Assembly (NCBI GenBank): GCA_019747705.1
Contig: JAIEQM010000028.1
Coordinates: forward strand, 1-51,776
DNA from: Chitinophagaceae bacterium
GTDB taxonomy: Bacteria; Bacteroidota; Bacteroidia; Chitinophagales; Chitinophagaceae
Length of the DNA: 51,776 nt
Direction of reading: 5' to 3'
The translations under genes and the position numbers were made by a program. Below the pieces are notes generated by a model that had not been told where the DNA came from, searched no databases, and saw nothing but the letters and a program-made list of their open reading frames with translations. Of this stretch, positions 51,705 to 51,776 are shown one piece after another (the first letter of the stretch is position 1; each line of letters begins with the position of its first letter).

Positions 51705-51776
51705 CATGTACAGAGCTCTATTAAGCCATAGCCCGTTTATTCTTTAGCGATTCCTCATTCCGCCGCAACAGCGTAG

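Noticed and set aside
51721..51776. C-terminal end of a minus-strand gene at the window edge
   Set aside because: Only about 18 codons are visible (ending NEESLKNKRAMA), which is too little to support a gene.

Overview
The window is chromosomal DNA of a Bacteroidota bacterium, most likely of the family Chitinophagaceae. The evidence is the dense set of lipoproteins with short Bacteroidota-style lipoboxes, FISUMP and regulator-propeller proteins, TPR-fused histidine kinases, a DUF4139 protein with an inserted CarboxypepD_reg-like domain, atpD-atpC standing apart from other ATP synthase genes, and -7 promoter boxes of the TAnnTTTG type. I saw no tRNA, rRNA or CRISPR array.

Layout. 0.1-11.3 kb (minus strand): respiratory complex I genes in the order nuoA-B-C-D-[ExbD-like]-H-I-J-K-L-[IS200-like transposase]-M. 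The NADH-dehydrogenase module nuoEFG is absent from its usual place between D and H, where a small ExbD-like protein lacking the proton-channel aspartate sits instead. Nearly every gene junction carries one or two GC-rich palindromic repeats, some of which are read in frame as protein. 11.3-12.4 kb: a second, RAYT-type transposase with its own REP hairpins. 12.4-16.1 kb (plus): dnaX, with an A9 slippery run at the expected gamma/tau boundary, and the E2 subunit of pyruvate dehydrogenase. 16.2-21.8 kb (minus): an AT-rich block of a LytTR two-component system (its kinase carries a degenerate M23-peptidase-like sensor) and four exported proteins. 22.0-29.3 kb: a serine hydrolase, a YceI/lipoprotein pair, a seven-bladed propeller lipoprotein facing a ToxR-like membrane regulator, and a small lipoprotein, separated by copies of two dispersed repeats. 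29.3-34.8 kb: an arsenate-reductase-like phosphatase, then glycerol use genes glpK-glpD-[exported superoxide dismutase]-glpF. 34.8-41 kb: small lipoproteins, a NarL-type two-component system, a GNAT-like protein and membrane proteins. 41.4-43.6 kb: atpD-atpC. 43.7-49.1 kb: a toxin-antitoxin pair with a frameshifted toxin, then a roughly 2.9 kb island bounded by a 170-bp direct duplication of the 5' end of the DUF4139 gene. 49.3-51.7 kb: YqgE, a histidine kinase and a small membrane protein.

The best candidate for an undescribed system is the island at about 44.6-47.1 kb. It holds a divergent XRE regulator, a precursor whose C-terminus matches the cysteine pattern of the myxobacterial bacteriocin fulvocin C, a multi-membrane-span protein with a C-terminal CxxC thioredoxin domain, and a DUF1573 lipoprotein. 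I read it as a disulfide-rich antimicrobial peptide gene with dedicated redox and periplasmic helper proteins. Other notable signals are the ExbD-like protein in place of nuoEFG, the palindromic repeats that invade coding sequence, the dnaX slippage site, and the peptidase-derived sensor kinase.
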